From Marinilabilia sp964403175 (lineage in GTDB: Bacteria; Bacteroidota; Bacteroidia; Bacteroidales; Marinilabiliaceae): a stretch of 64,000 bases of DNA. The notes beneath the pieces are model-generated. The model was not told the DNA's origin. It made no database searches and saw only the letters and a list, made by a program, of their open reading frames with translations. Location of the stretch: NCBI GenBank assembly GCA_964403175.1, contig CAYOFH010000002.1, positions 1-64,000 on the forward strand, in the 5' to 3' direction. A program made the translations under genes and the position numbers. This document shows positions 52,343 to 61,594 of this stretch, one piece after another; the stretch's first letter is position 1, and each line of letters starts with the position of its first letter.

Positions 52343-53167
52343 TTAGCGAATAACTACTTTCTTTGTTGTCCTGTGATCCCCAACAGTAACACTTACAATA
52401 TATAATTGGCCACCCGCTAATTCGATTTGATTGAACCCTGATGATGCCCTGCGGCTGGTCACCATACGTCCGTTTTGAGAAAAAACATCTATACGAGCCT
52501 GTGGACCGGGACCTGCAAGTAAAGATTCATCTATACTAACTTGTAAACTATTGTTTTTGCTGGAAAACCGGACAGGTTCTTCTTCTTCAAAACTTTCAAA
52601 TTCCGAAGTAACAACTTTTGAACTACGCGAGAGATGCAATACAAATCGCTCATGTTCGATTCCCAAAACTGAAGGAGTATAGGTATAAGTCGAAGTCCTA
52701 AGGTTAGTATACTGACCCTTTTCCTTATCTTCGAGCACCACATCATATTCATCGACAAAATCATCCAGATCGGCAGAAATGGTACACTCATCAAAAATTC
52801 TGTTACGAACACTTACTGGAACAGAGATATAGCTTCGTTCGTTTAGTGCTGCTAATCCGTTTATAGCCATCGCAGAAGTTCCGATTCGGGTAAAAATTTC
52901 AGGAATTTTTTCCGATGAATTAAACATCTTGTCAGAATCTTCACGTCCATATCCATCAGAAAAAGTGTCATAGAAGTATATAACGGTTGCATCGAATATG
53001 TATTGATTTTCTATCCTCAGGCGTATAAGATCGTAAACCGTAGTTGACTTCAATGAATTTCCTTGAATGTTGACTCCGGAAAATTCATTCATTTGGTTTT
53101 GCCCTCCTGCAACTAAAGAAGTTGCTGTTAACAAAACTGCTAATGCGATAGAGTAAAATTTTTTCAT
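52343..53167 (-). CDS. secreted protein with a C-terminal type IX secretion sorting domain
   Basis: The 274-residue protein has an N-terminal signal peptide (MKKFYSIALAVLLTATSLVA) and a C-terminal type A T9SS sorting domain at about 200-274: the fold closes with RIDVFSQNGRMVTSRRA, QLYIVSVTVGD and the ending TKKVVIR. The T9SS exports such proteins and often anchors them on the cell surface. The central part has a beta-rich layout with no family I can name. It could be an adhesin or a hydrolase lacking a known domain. A short hairpin CCGGA..TCCGG lies between the -7 region and the start codon. Confidence 0.8.
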   Translation of the reverse strand: MKKFYSIALAVLLTATSLVAGGQNQMNEFSGVNIQGNSLKSTTVYDLIRLRIENQYIFDATVIYFYDTFSDGYGREDSDKMFNSSEKIPEIFTRIGTSAMAINGLAALNERSYISVPVSVRNRIFDECTISADLDDFVDEYDVVLEDKEKGQYTNLRTSTYTYTPSVLGIEHERFVLHLSRSSKVVTSEFESFEEEEPVRFSSKNNSLQVSIDESLLAGPGPQARIDVFSQNGRMVTSRRASSGFNQIELAGGQLYIVSVTVGDHRTTKKVVIR

Positions 53168-53620
53168 AGGGCTTTTTTTTCCGGATTTCCGGGTAATTTG
53201 TAATTCAAATGGTTTCTTGGCTTTAACGAATAAAACTTATTTTTGACGAGTGGTTGATTTTATTTGATAAACGCCTCTATACTTTTAACGACACCTACAA
53301 GATGAAGGTTTCAATTTTCAACAACCTTTTTTTGATGAACTATATAAATTTTTACATTAACACCCCATTTTATTGCAATGAAACCACAAAACAAAAGATT
53401 TCGCGCCCCATAGAAAATGACCACAGAACATAATTAAATAACACTGAATAGAAGAAAATATATTTGACGAACAAGCCTATTACCATGACGAACGACAATC
53501 AAGGCATATTGAAAAAAGCAAAAGGACATACATTATCCTACAGGAATAGTATGTCCTTCTAAAAAAAAATCCCCAAAAACAAGAACTGCTTCAGGGGATA
53601 AATCTTTCTTTTTACTCTTA
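53168..53620. other. intergenic region between two minus-strand genes
   Basis: About 450 bases. It contains the terminator of the hot-dog gene (53522-53558) and the leader of the T9SS-type gene, where a small stem CCGGA..TCCGG sits at 53181-53191 close to the start. Between them is AT-rich sequence with no gene. Confidence 0.5.
53522..53558 (-). terminator. terminator of the double hot-dog gene
   Basis: AAGGACATAC (53522-53531) pairs with GTATGTCCTT (53549-53558) and the loop can fold further. On the minus strand the stem is followed by TTTGCTTTTTTC, so it terminates the hot-dog gene upstream of it. Confidence 0.8.
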
Positions 53621-54724
53621 TTACGAAACATCAACTTTGCGCAACACACTCCAGTTGACCATACTGCAAACTTTATCTTTTAAAACGGGGCACTTCTCCT
53701 CAATTATCTGCCGTACCTCCATGGGACGCTCCACATTCGAGTCAAACAAAGACAGGGGGAACGCCACATCAGAAAGCTCCAGTTCGGTATCCATATTTCT
53801 GGTGCCATATGTCCGAATATAAACCTCTTCATATCCTGGTACGATATGCCTAACCTCTTTGACATAACTAAAAGCACCTACCCGATCTTCAGCAAAAACA
53901 GGATGTACATGAAAAGCATTACTTATCTGCTGCATTAGAATCTGACGGAATTCCCGACCAGCAATTCCAATAACCATGGCAGTTACAATTCCTCCTGAAA
54001 TAACAATCTCACCAGGCTGATAGCGCTGGTAATTGTAATGACTGGGATGAGTATTCTTGAGATAGGTGGCCCAAAAAAGATTTTCACTTTTCCCAATCGG
54101 CCGCACATAAGGATGCAACAGCAAATCTCCCGCCTTGAACTGAAAAATTACATTTTCCATATTAATACTGCGTGTGCGAGCAAGTATTTTCTCTTTGAAC
54201 AGATTATTATGAAATAGAGCTTTCCTATCTGACTCAATAGTTTTGCGGGGACTAATTTCAGGAAACAGGGATATTCGCACAACTGAAAAAACCGGTTCAC
54301 CTTTCTGGTTAAAAAGCAAATGAGAGGACTCTATAACGGAATGCCCCTCTCTACGTGCACGACGAATATCTGTGATCTTAATGGAACAGGAAAAGGTATC
54401 ACCGGGAAAAGCGGGATTAAGATAAATGGCATCCCTCATTTCAAGTTTAAGAACACTGGAATGGGCAAAATTTTCTACTCCCAAACTAAGTGTCAGGTTC
54501 AACAAAAATCCATAAGGAAGAAAAATCTGATGAAATCCCAGACGTCCAGCAAATTCTCTACTACTTTCCGGATACGATGCGGTAGGCATAAAACCACTCC
54601 ACATACTCAATACAGACTCATCCACCGAAATATTGTAACGACTTACAATTTCTTTTCCAACAAACACTTTATCCAGATCAAGGCCATATCCGGCCCTGCG
54701 ATTTGGTTTCAAAAACTCTTCCAT
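53621..54724 (-). CDS. tandem hot-dog (MaoC-like) dehydratase-type protein
   Basis: The 367-residue protein appears to be two hot-dog units. The first ends near NPAFPGDTFSCSIKITDIRR (about 125-150). The second, from about 200, has FWATYLKNTHPSHYNYQRY, in the position of the D/H active site of (R)-enoyl-CoA hydratase and mesaconyl-CoA hydratase, and GEIVISGGIVTAMVIG after it. The substrate is unknown, and the active-site match is partial. I start it at ATG 54724. It is 62 bases after the spermidine-synthase-like gene, so it could share that transcript. Confidence 0.6.
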   Translation of the reverse strand: MEEFLKPNRRAGYGLDLDKVFVGKEIVSRYNISVDESVLSMWSGFMPTASYPESSREFAGRLGFHQIFLPYGFLLNLTLSLGVENFAHSSVLKLEMRDAIYLNPAFPGDTFSCSIKITDIRRARREGHSVIESSHLLFNQKGEPVFSVVRISLFPEISPRKTIESDRKALFHNNLFKEKILARTRSINMENVIFQFKAGDLLLHPYVRPIGKSENLFWATYLKNTHPSHYNYQRYQPGEIVISGGIVTAMVIGIAGREFRQILMQQISNAFHVHPVFAEDRVGAFSYVKEVRHIVPGYEEVYIRTYGTRNMDTELELSDVAFPLSLFDSNVERPMEVRQIIEEKCPVLKDKVCSMVNWSVLRKVDVS

Positions 54725-54786
54725 ACAATTCTTTCTTCCGGTCAAAAATAGCAAAACCCATTGATGGATTCAAACGAAAATAATCA

Positions 54787-56931
54787 TTAAAACCGTTTAA
54801 ACAACACCAACCCTGCTAAAAGAACTGCCACACCCAGCAGAATTCCAGCATTTACCAGCCCTGTATAAGGCACCAGAAATATGGCTGTAAGAAAGGATCC
54901 GATCGCTCCTCCGGCAACATCAGCTCCATAAACCAATGCTGCACCTTTCGGAACACTTCCGGAATAAAGGGAAACTCCTGCAACAAAAACGGCACCACCT
55001 AAAACAGATAACACAAATACGAATAACATAACAGCTATTGGAAATAGCCAGGAATATCCAATGGTATCCAATAGCGGAACAGCAGAAATTACAAAAGCAG
55101 ACAACACAATTAATAGTACCGGAAAATATCGGGCTTTAAAAAAGACAACATTTCGGTGTCCCAGCAGAGCCCCAATGGCCAGGCCGGCCATAAAGAAAGA
55201 GAATAATAACCCTGTAGCTCGAAACAAGCCCCCCATAATAAGCTGCCAGTGAAGCAGTAATACAACCTGCATTCCACCCATCACCATTCCGGCAAGATAA
55301 ACTCCCCGGGCACTCTCCCGAAAAAGAAGAAGGCCGGCTATAAACAAAACACCAACCACCAATGCAAACCAATACAATTCAGTATCCCAGAAATTACTCA
55401 TGTCATTTAGAGCCAATTGAAATAAAACAGGTCGTACCCTGGTATTGGCATCTGCCTGAATATCCAGCAACTTTTCAACCCTGGAAATTTGATCGGCTAA
55501 TTGCCTTTCCGGAATCACGTCCGCACGAATAAAGCGGTTCCGACTTAACACTTCTTCGTGATAATCCCACCAATCACCTTTTATCTGTTGACGTGAAGCT
55601 ATTAAAAAAACTTTATTGCCTGCCCAAATCCTTCGCCATGAAAAAACTTCCCCCACAGTTTTGTCCAGCACCCTTAAAATATCAAGACGTGTTTTACTAA
55701 GGAACGGCGAATAATCGATCCCTCCTGTAACCAACAATCCGGCAGGGTCAAGATTAGCAGCGATCAGCTCAAAAAAATCGGTTGTATAAAACCTTGTCGA
55801 CGCCAAATTATATGGAATACCTCCTCCTAAAAGCACAACATCATAAGATTGTCTCTCTAACTTTTTCAAAAACCGAAGAGGGTCTTCACCTACAAATTTA
55901 ACGCGCTTTAAAGAATGACTTCCGGAAACTTCCAGAAATTCTTTTTCAAGTTCAACAAGAGCTTTATCGGGAGAAACAAAAGTCACTTCAAGTCCCTCAT
56001 AATTAAGAGCCTCTCTAACCAAACCGGGTTTCGCATTAATCAACAAAATATTCCGGGGACAAGGATGCAACATCAATGCAGGATGCAGTAATTCCTCATA
56101 CTGCTGTGGAAGTAAACCTCCGGGAAAGAATTTGCCACCTGCAAAATATTCTTTGGCTGCACTCTCCCCAAAAACATTTATACTTCCATGCGGCGAAAAA
56201 AAAGTTTTGGATACCTGCTTCCCTCCAGCAATCATTTCACGCGCAGGCCGATATTGAGGTAAAAACCAGAGCACCAACACCAACAAAACTCCAACATATG
56301 CCAAACTCCGGAACTTACCCTTCCTCACAGGAGCAACAAGATACAAGGCGGTGAGGAAATTCAGAATAACCAACAGTGTAAGCGATGAAAAAGCATTAAG
56401 CCACAAAACGGGAATCAGATAAAATAAAACACCTGCAAACAAACTCCCCAATTGTTCTGAAATATAGACGCGCTCGGTGTGTCTTTCTCCGTAATTTTCG
56501 CTCAAAGCAGCGGAAAACCAGGTAAACATCATTCCGGTAGGAAAACAAAACACAAAGGTGACCAGAGCTGTTGTAAGCAGCCAGTCAGAAATTCCAGTAA
56601 CACCATCTCCGACCAAATATATTTTAGCAAGATAAATTGTCCACAGAGACAGCAGTGCTGTAATTCCTGAAATAAAAGGAAAAAGTCCGGCGTGCCCCCA
56701 TTTAAAAGCCCGAAAAAACCTGGCAGTAAAAGCTCCGCCACCGGAAAAAAGCATCCAGAAGGAAAGAAAAACCCCAACAATTAACTCATTAACAACAAAA
56801 AGAGAGGTCATCTCCCTCAACAAGATAACCTGCACCAGAAGCATGGAAAAACCACTCACAAAAACGGCCAATCGTCCCTTAAAAAGGGTTGAGGAAGCAA
56901 AAAAGGGGCTTGGCTTGCTTGTAATCGGCAT
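54787..56931 (-). CDS. spermidine-synthase-like polytopic membrane protein
   Basis: The 715-residue protein has an N-terminal membrane block (about seven helices to residue 230), a methyltransferase-like Rossmann domain at about 275-440, and a second membrane block of about seven helices to the end. The central domain has the SpeE-like SAM-fold segments NILLINAKPGLVREALN and SYDVVLLGGGIPYNL, plus FYTTDFFELIAANLDPAGLL. In true spermidine synthases the region after the fourth strand carries the proton-accepting Asp (D-x-x-D); here it reads GGGIP (near 364-368), so aminopropyl transfer is doubtful. Start set at ATG 56931. A MEMO1-AMMECR1 gene lies upstream. Confidence 0.7.
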   Translation of the reverse strand: MPITSKPSPFFASSTLFKGRLAVFVSGFSMLLVQVILLREMTSLFVVNELIVGVFLSFWMLFSGGGAFTARFFRAFKWGHAGLFPFISGITALLSLWTIYLAKIYLVGDGVTGISDWLLTTALVTFVFCFPTGMMFTWFSAALSENYGERHTERVYISEQLGSLFAGVLFYLIPVLWLNAFSSLTLLVILNFLTALYLVAPVRKGKFRSLAYVGVLLVLVLWFLPQYRPAREMIAGGKQVSKTFFSPHGSINVFGESAAKEYFAGGKFFPGGLLPQQYEELLHPALMLHPCPRNILLINAKPGLVREALNYEGLEVTFVSPDKALVELEKEFLEVSGSHSLKRVKFVGEDPLRFLKKLERQSYDVVLLGGGIPYNLASTRFYTTDFFELIAANLDPAGLLVTGGIDYSPFLSKTRLDILRVLDKTVGEVFSWRRIWAGNKVFLIASRQQIKGDWWDYHEEVLSRNRFIRADVIPERQLADQISRVEKLLDIQADANTRVRPVLFQLALNDMSNFWDTELYWFALVVGVLFIAGLLLFRESARGVYLAGMVMGGMQVVLLLHWQLIMGGLFRATGLLFSFFMAGLAIGALLGHRNVVFFKARYFPVLLIVLSAFVISAVPLLDTIGYSWLFPIAVMLFVFVLSVLGGAVFVAGVSLYSGSVPKGAALVYGADVAGGAIGSFLTAIFLVPYTGLVNAGILLGVAVLLAGLVLFKRF

Positions 56932-57052
56932 CGGCAATATTATTATTTAAATTTTATATCCTCCTTTTCTAATCCCCCAAATGCTCCTAATTATAATACA
57001 GTTGGAATAGCTACACAATTAATCCGGCTTCCAACCTCCAAACATCGAAAGA

Positions 57053-58480
57053 CTATTGATCTCCAAAGACCAAAGCTTCATAAACAAAGATATCAGCATC
57101 TTTCCATTCATCCCATCCCAATCCTGCTTTATCCTTCGCACAATGACCAAGCAATTCCTCTCTACTCCACCCCGTATTAGCGGCAACCTGAGGTAAAAAT
57201 GTTCCGCTGCGTCCATCTTTTCGCAGGTATATTCCATGTTTCCCGGGAACAATTTCCCTGATATCATTTATCTTTCTCTTAGGCGTTAATACAGAAATCT
57301 CGACAACCATATTTTTAACCTCATCTCTGGTTACAGGGTAAAAACGAGGATCTTGCATAGCAGCACTTTCGGTCATTTGATCAACTTGCTTCCAAAGAGG
57401 AGCCTCACCCTCAAAATTGCCGATACAGCCACGCAAATTCCCGTCTTTATACAACGAAACAAATACTCCGACATGAGCCTGCAAATTAGTAGAAATCACA
57501 TCTGCGGGCTCTTCGGGTTCATTCCCATCCACAATTGCCTCAAGAGTTTTGTGCGATCGTTCCAACAGCCACTGTTTTTCTTCAAAATTCAAAGAAAAAA
57601 CACTCTCTTCACCTTTTGTTTTAGTCTGCCGGAAAGCTGCGATAGCATAATAACCCACCACACGGTTTTTATCTCCAAAGGGAGAATCCCCGGAGTTTCT
57701 ATACTCAATCTTTTCATACCTGATATTATTCTGATTATGGGTAATATGTTGCAACATTAAAACTGATGTCCATCCGCACAGACTCGTTGCCAGTCCATCA
57801 ACATTCTGACTTTTATTTTTATCCAAAACTTTTAACAATTCTTCCGGATTATTCTTCAAAATAGCATTTGCAGTTCGTTCATCTATCTCCTTGGAGTCGT
57901 CATACGAAGGATAGTGTGAAAAATCAGTACTTATTACAAACAAATTGCCGGGCCTAAACCATTCAGCCAGTATTTTGCCCACTTCCGAAGCCCCTGCCAT
58001 ATCGTGAGGCCCCATAATAACCGGAACCAATTTAAAAGGATGCTTCAGGTGATATTGCAAAAACGGCAACTCTACCTCAAGGGAATGCTCATCTTTATGT
58101 ACAAAGGGGTCTGAAGAAATAACCTGACTACTGTCAACTAGTTTATTCACAACATCCATATCAATCTCAACTCTTCCCAAAGGAGTAATATAATCTCCCC
58201 GGTTATACACGGAAGCACCCTCAAACCCAGATCTGTGACTTGAACCTACAAGAAAGATCCGTTCAAAATCAGCATCCCCAGGTATTTGGTTAAAACCTGA
58301 TGCAGCCACACTACCGGAATAGACATACCCTGCATGGGGCACAATAATTGCGGCCACCTCTTCATCACTGATTCCCGGGGAGGCCTGATCAAAAAGTTTT
58401 CTGAGGTGCTCTTTTAATTTATCCGAATCTTTCTCGTAAAACATCCCAGCTACTGCCGGCTCTCTATCTTGAAATTGCAT
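57053..58480 (-). CDS. MEMO1-AMMECR1 fusion protein (AmmeMemoRadiSam B and A)
   Basis: The 475-residue protein fuses two families that in many genomes are separate. Residues 1-270 are MEMO1-like (protein B), keeping the pocket residues His49 (VPHAGYVYSG), His82 (GSSHRSG), His189 (DFSHY) and Cys235 (LCGWTS). From about 303 to 475 is AMMECR1-like (protein A): THVGVFVSL-type text (QAHVGVFVSLYKDG), NLRGCIGNF and RGEEL-type SREELLGHCA. A radical SAM partner (AmrS) usually completes the system, but none is in this window. The biochemical role is unsettled in the literature I know. Its downstream neighbour is the spermidine-synthase-like gene. Confidence 0.85.
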   Translation of the reverse strand: MQFQDREPAVAGMFYEKDSDKLKEHLRKLFDQASPGISDEEVAAIIVPHAGYVYSGSVAASGFNQIPGDADFERIFLVGSSHRSGFEGASVYNRGDYITPLGRVEIDMDVVNKLVDSSQVISSDPFVHKDEHSLEVELPFLQYHLKHPFKLVPVIMGPHDMAGASEVGKILAEWFRPGNLFVISTDFSHYPSYDDSKEIDERTANAILKNNPEELLKVLDKNKSQNVDGLATSLCGWTSVLMLQHITHNQNNIRYEKIEYRNSGDSPFGDKNRVVGYYAIAAFRQTKTKGEESVFSLNFEEKQWLLERSHKTLEAIVDGNEPEEPADVISTNLQAHVGVFVSLYKDGNLRGCIGNFEGEAPLWKQVDQMTESAAMQDPRFYPVTRDEVKNMVVEISVLTPKRKINDIREIVPGKHGIYLRKDGRSGTFLPQVAANTGWSREELLGHCAKDKAGLGWDEWKDADIFVYEALVFGDQ

Positions 58481-58619
58481 AATATTTGTTTTTAATAAAC
58501 TACTTCTAAAGTTACAAACATAAAACAGAGCATCAAAAAAAGATAGACATTAATTCACTAAAGGCCCGATATTTAAAGGAGAGAAAACATTTTTTAACGA
58601 GATTTTTTCTTTAAAAGGC

Positions 58620-58650
58620 TTGCGAGTTTCAAATGAAGCCCCTATTTTTG
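58620..58650 (+). promoter_or_regulatory. tRNA-Lys promoter
   Basis: TTG at 58620-58622 and TATTTTTG at 58643-58650, 20 nt apart, is an exact Bacteroidota promoter. The transcript would start near 58657, 17 nt before the mature tRNA. Confidence 0.8.
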
Positions 58651-58673
58651 CACCGCGTTTGAGAGAAACGGAT

Positions 58674-58749
58674 GACTCAGTAGCTCAGCTGGTAGAGCAC
58701 GTCCCTTTTAAGGATGGGGTCCAGGGTTCGAATCCCTGCTGGGTCACCA
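58674..58749 (+). tRNA. tRNA-Lys (UUU)
   Basis: A full cloverleaf can be folded: acceptor GACTCAG (58674-58680) with CTGGGTC (58739-58745), D stem GCTC..GAGC, anticodon stem CGTCC/GGATG around loop CTTTTAA with anticodon TTT (58707-58709), T arm CAGGGTTCGAATCCCTG. CCA is encoded (58747-58749). This is the only RNA gene found. Confidence 0.97.
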
Positions 58750-58788
58750 AAGCAAGAAACCACTCATTTCCGGGTGGTTTCTTGCTTT
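58749..58788 (+). terminator. terminator of tRNA-Lys
   Basis: AAGCAAGAAACCAC pairs perfectly with GTGGTTTCTTGCTT around a 10-nt loop, beginning right at the CCA end. Only a short U stretch follows, but the stem is 14 bp. Confidence 0.8.
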
Positions 58789-59045
58789 ATAACTACTCCC
58801 TGACAGAAATCATACCTGCTTTGCCCCCTGCTTCGTAATTTAGATTTAGAAACAAGCATCGTTATGGGCAGACGATCAAAAAACCATGCTTCATTGAATA
58901 TTAGCCGGGGAGGTAACATCCGCCTCCCCTGACCGACCATTGTTACATCATAAATTTTCAGCCCAAAACGAAGGACTTCCCACCAGCATCAAACAACTCC
59001 GGCCAGCAAGTAAACCATCCGTTTATTAAAACAAACAAATCTCTC

Positions 59046-60551
59046 ATGGAAAAAACGCATCAAATATCTCCACACCCACTAACCCTCGAAGTAATTCATG
59101 ACATTCTTGACCATCAAAAAAAACTTGAGCTGTCGAAAGAGTCTACCCATCAAATTGTCCGGTGTAAGGAGTGGCTCGATCATAAGCTTCAAACTGAAGA
59201 CGGCCCTGTTTATGGAATCAATACAGGCTTTGGTGCATTACATAACCGGTCGGTGTCAAAAAAGGATCTCTCCAAACTTCAGGAGAACCTTTTATTGAGC
59301 CATGCCTGTGGTACAGGGCCGGAAGTCCCACGCGATGTTGTACGACTGATGTTACTTTTAAAAATACATGCACTGAGTCTTGGAAAATCTGGTGTTCAAC
59401 TGAAAACCGTAACACGGTTAATTGAATTCTTCAATAAAGGCATCGTTCCCGTAGTTTTGGAAGTAGGTTCTTTAGGGGCATCAGGCGATCTGGCTCCACT
59501 GGCTCATCTTTTTCTGCCTCTTTTAGGCCATGGAGAAGTATGGCTAGGGGATGAAAAAATCCTAGCTTCAGAAATGCTTAACAGAAACAACTGGAGCCCG
59601 GTAAAACTGGAAGCAAAAGAAGGATTGGCGCTACTCAACGGAACACAGTTCATGAGTGCTCATGCAGTTTATACACTACTCCGGGCTTTCAGATTGGAAC
59701 TACAGGCAGACATGATTGCAGCACTCAGTCTGGATGCTTTCAACGGGAGAATAGATCCTTTTTTGGAAATACTTCACTCCGTGAGACCCCATCCCGGACA
59801 AATTGAAACTGCACGACACATCAGAAAATTGCTGGAAGGAAGTGAGCTAATCAGCAAAAAAGACAAAAAAATTCAGGACCCCTATTCGTTTAGATGTATC
59901 CCTCAGGTTCATGGAGCTGTAAAGGATGCGATGGACTATGTAGCCAGGATAGTAGAGACAGAAATTAACTCCGTAACTGACAATCCGATTGTTTTTCCCG
60001 ATGAGGAAAGGATCATTTCGGGTGGAAATTTTCACGGCGAACCACTAGCTCTTGCCTTAGACTTTCTCGGTATCGCCATCAGTGAGTTGGCCAGCATTTC
60101 GGAACGCAGAATTTACCGATTAATTTCTGGCGAACGGGGGTTACCCGTATTTCTGGTGGCCAATCCGGGACTCAATTCCGGATTTATGATACCTCAATAT
60201 ACTGCCGCATCCATTGTAAGTCTGAACAAGCAAATGGCTACCCCGTCGTCCGTAGATAGTATACCTTCGTCCAACGAACAGGAAGATCATGTAAGCATGG
60301 GAGGCAATGCTGCTACCAAAGCCTTGAAAATTGTTTACAATGCAGAGAGAGTTCTGGGTATTGAATTGTTTAATGCTTCACAGGCACTGGATTTCAGAAG
60401 ACCGGGAAAAACTTCCCCCTTTTTGGAAAACATGATAACTGAATTCAGACAGCATGTCCCATTTATTCATGAAGATAAAATTATGTACATGGAAATTGAG
60501 AAGTCGGTGGAATTTCTAAGTGCCAAACCCACTGCATATTTCAGGCCTTAG
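59046..60551 (+). CDS. hutH: histidine ammonia-lyase
   Basis: The 501-residue enzyme deaminates histidine to urocanate without an added cofactor. The MIO prosthetic group forms from Ala145-Ser146-Gly147 (GASGDLAPL). Substrate-side markers are Tyr56 (YGINTGFG) and His86 (LLLSHACGTG), and SNEQEDHVSMG near residue 415 has the Gln-Glu dyad typical of histidine lyases rather than phenylalanine lyases. No hutU, hutI or hutG lies nearby, so the rest of the histidine utilisation pathway must be elsewhere or absent. Its last 11 bases overlap the convergent gene at 60541. Confidence 0.92.
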   Translation: MEKTHQISPHPLTLEVIHDILDHQKKLELSKESTHQIVRCKEWLDHKLQTEDGPVYGINTGFGALHNRSVSKKDLSKLQENLLLSHACGTGPEVPRDVVRLMLLLKIHALSLGKSGVQLKTVTRLIEFFNKGIVPVVLEVGSLGASGDLAPLAHLFLPLLGHGEVWLGDEKILASEMLNRNNWSPVKLEAKEGLALLNGTQFMSAHAVYTLLRAFRLELQADMIAALSLDAFNGRIDPFLEILHSVRPHPGQIETARHIRKLLEGSELISKKDKKIQDPYSFRCIPQVHGAVKDAMDYVARIVETEINSVTDNPIVFPDEERIISGGNFHGEPLALALDFLGIAISELASISERRIYRLISGERGLPVFLVANPGLNSGFMIPQYTAASIVSLNKQMATPSSVDSIPSSNEQEDHVSMGGNAATKALKIVYNAERVLGIELFNASQALDFRRPGKTSPFLENMITEFRQHVPFIHEDKIMYMEIEKSVEFLSAKPTAYFRP

Positions 60552-61050
60552 TTATATTCCCGACTGGCAACTCATCACAACCTTCACAGGAGGATTCTTT
60601 TCCCTTTCTGATGAGATGAAGCATCTTTTTCTTAAACTCATGCTCTGCCCCGTAAAGCTTAATGATTTGATCAATGGAAATTATCTTCTTAAATTTTTCA
60701 TGGTATTGCTTCTCTACTCTGGCTTTTTCCAGTTCATGATTTATATACCTATCAACAGCCTCCTCTTTTTCTTCTTTAGTCAGCTTTTTCTCAGAACCAT
60801 ATAATCTATCAATGTTATCCATCTTTTCTTTCCAGAGTTCATCCATCTTAGCGCTCATTTCGTTGTAAACAGGCCAGAACTTCTGCGCATCTTCTGAACT
60901 CAGACCAATGCGTTCGGTTAAAAAAGCTACCTTTTGCGATTTTAACCGTTCAATTCTGGAATCTTTTTCACCATTCTGGGCAGAAACAAACAAAGAAAAG
61001 GACTGACCAACAAAAAAGATGGCAAATAATATGTAATTAAAATTCTTCAT
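60541..61050 (-). CDS. small secreted Spy/CpxP-like helical protein
   Basis: The 169-residue protein has a signal peptide (ILFAIFFVGQSFSLFVSAQ) and a highly charged helical body with LTERIGLSSEDAQKFWPVYN and alternate Lys/Glu clusters, similar in layout to the Spy/CpxP/zinc-resistance family of periplasmic chaperone-like proteins. It lies 39 bases after a probable anti-sigma factor gene and an ECF sigma gene, a combination that suggests an envelope-stress output. The family call is tentative. It ends inside the 3' end of hutH. Confidence 0.6.
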   Translation of the reverse strand: MKNFNYILFAIFFVGQSFSLFVSAQNGEKDSRIERLKSQKVAFLTERIGLSSEDAQKFWPVYNEMSAKMDELWKEKMDNIDRLYGSEKKLTKEEKEEAVDRYINHELEKARVEKQYHEKFKKIISIDQIIKLYGAEHEFKKKMLHLIRKGKESSCEGCDELPVGNITKA

Positions 61051-61089
61051 GGTGTTGTATTTTCAGGAACAAATAAGAATAATAATAAA

Positions 61090-61509
61090 CTATTCAAAAT
61101 AAGATATCGCAGCCAGTTCTTCTTCGGTAAAAGTTCCGAACAAAACTGAATCAGGAGGAAAAACAAAATCTGAATCTTCGGCAAGAATCATTTCTTTAAT
61201 CTCATTCTCATCCACCATCAAAGCCAAAGAATTAATAAAACTATCATCTGCGGAATTCTCCAAAACCACTTCATTCTCCGAAGAGAACATCTTTGGAACC
61301 TGGTAATAAAGTAAAGCAATAATCAAAAAAGAGGCAGCCATAGCCAACCATGGCTTAATAACTGAAATTAACGATGCCACTGTGTCATCATTCGGTTTCT
61401 CTGCTAATTCAGCTTCCAGTTTTTTCAAAAAACGTTGTTCAAAACCCTCAAAATAATTCTCCGGGACTTCGAACGGTAGTTTTTTATCTCCAAATAATTC
61501 TTTACTCAT
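61090..61509 (-). CDS. probable anti-sigma factor, single-pass membrane protein
   Basis: The 139-residue protein begins with a soluble helical segment (ELFGDKKLPFEVPENYFEGF), then one membrane helix near residues 46-66 (IKPWLAMAASFLIIALLYY) and an acidic periplasmic tail. Its place between an ECF sigma factor and a periplasmic protein is the classic one for an anti-sigma. It lacks the zinc-binding HxxxCxxC of ZAS anti-sigmas, so the pairing is inferred from context. The ending reads AAISYFE. Confidence 0.6.
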   Translation of the reverse strand: MSKELFGDKKLPFEVPENYFEGFEQRFLKKLEAELAEKPNDDTVASLISVIKPWLAMAASFLIIALLYYQVPKMFSSENEVVLENSADDSFINSLALMVDENEIKEMILAEDSDFVFPPDSVLFGTFTEEELAAISYFE

Positions 61510-61594
61510 AAAATTCCTAATTTATCCTGCTCTATACCTGATTTATTCAGCATATATAATTTAGAACAACTACAGCCTCAAAGGTTTAAACAAA

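Noticed and set aside
53621..58480. A complete polyamine or AmmeMemoRadiSam operon
   Set aside because: No radical SAM gene, no decarboxylase, and the spermidine-synthase-like protein lacks the catalytic acid; kept only as a possible association.
59046..60551. Phenylalanine/tyrosine ammonia-lyase instead of histidine ammonia-lyase
   Set aside because: The Gln-Glu motif in SNEQEDHVSMG and the SHACG segment match histidine lyases better.
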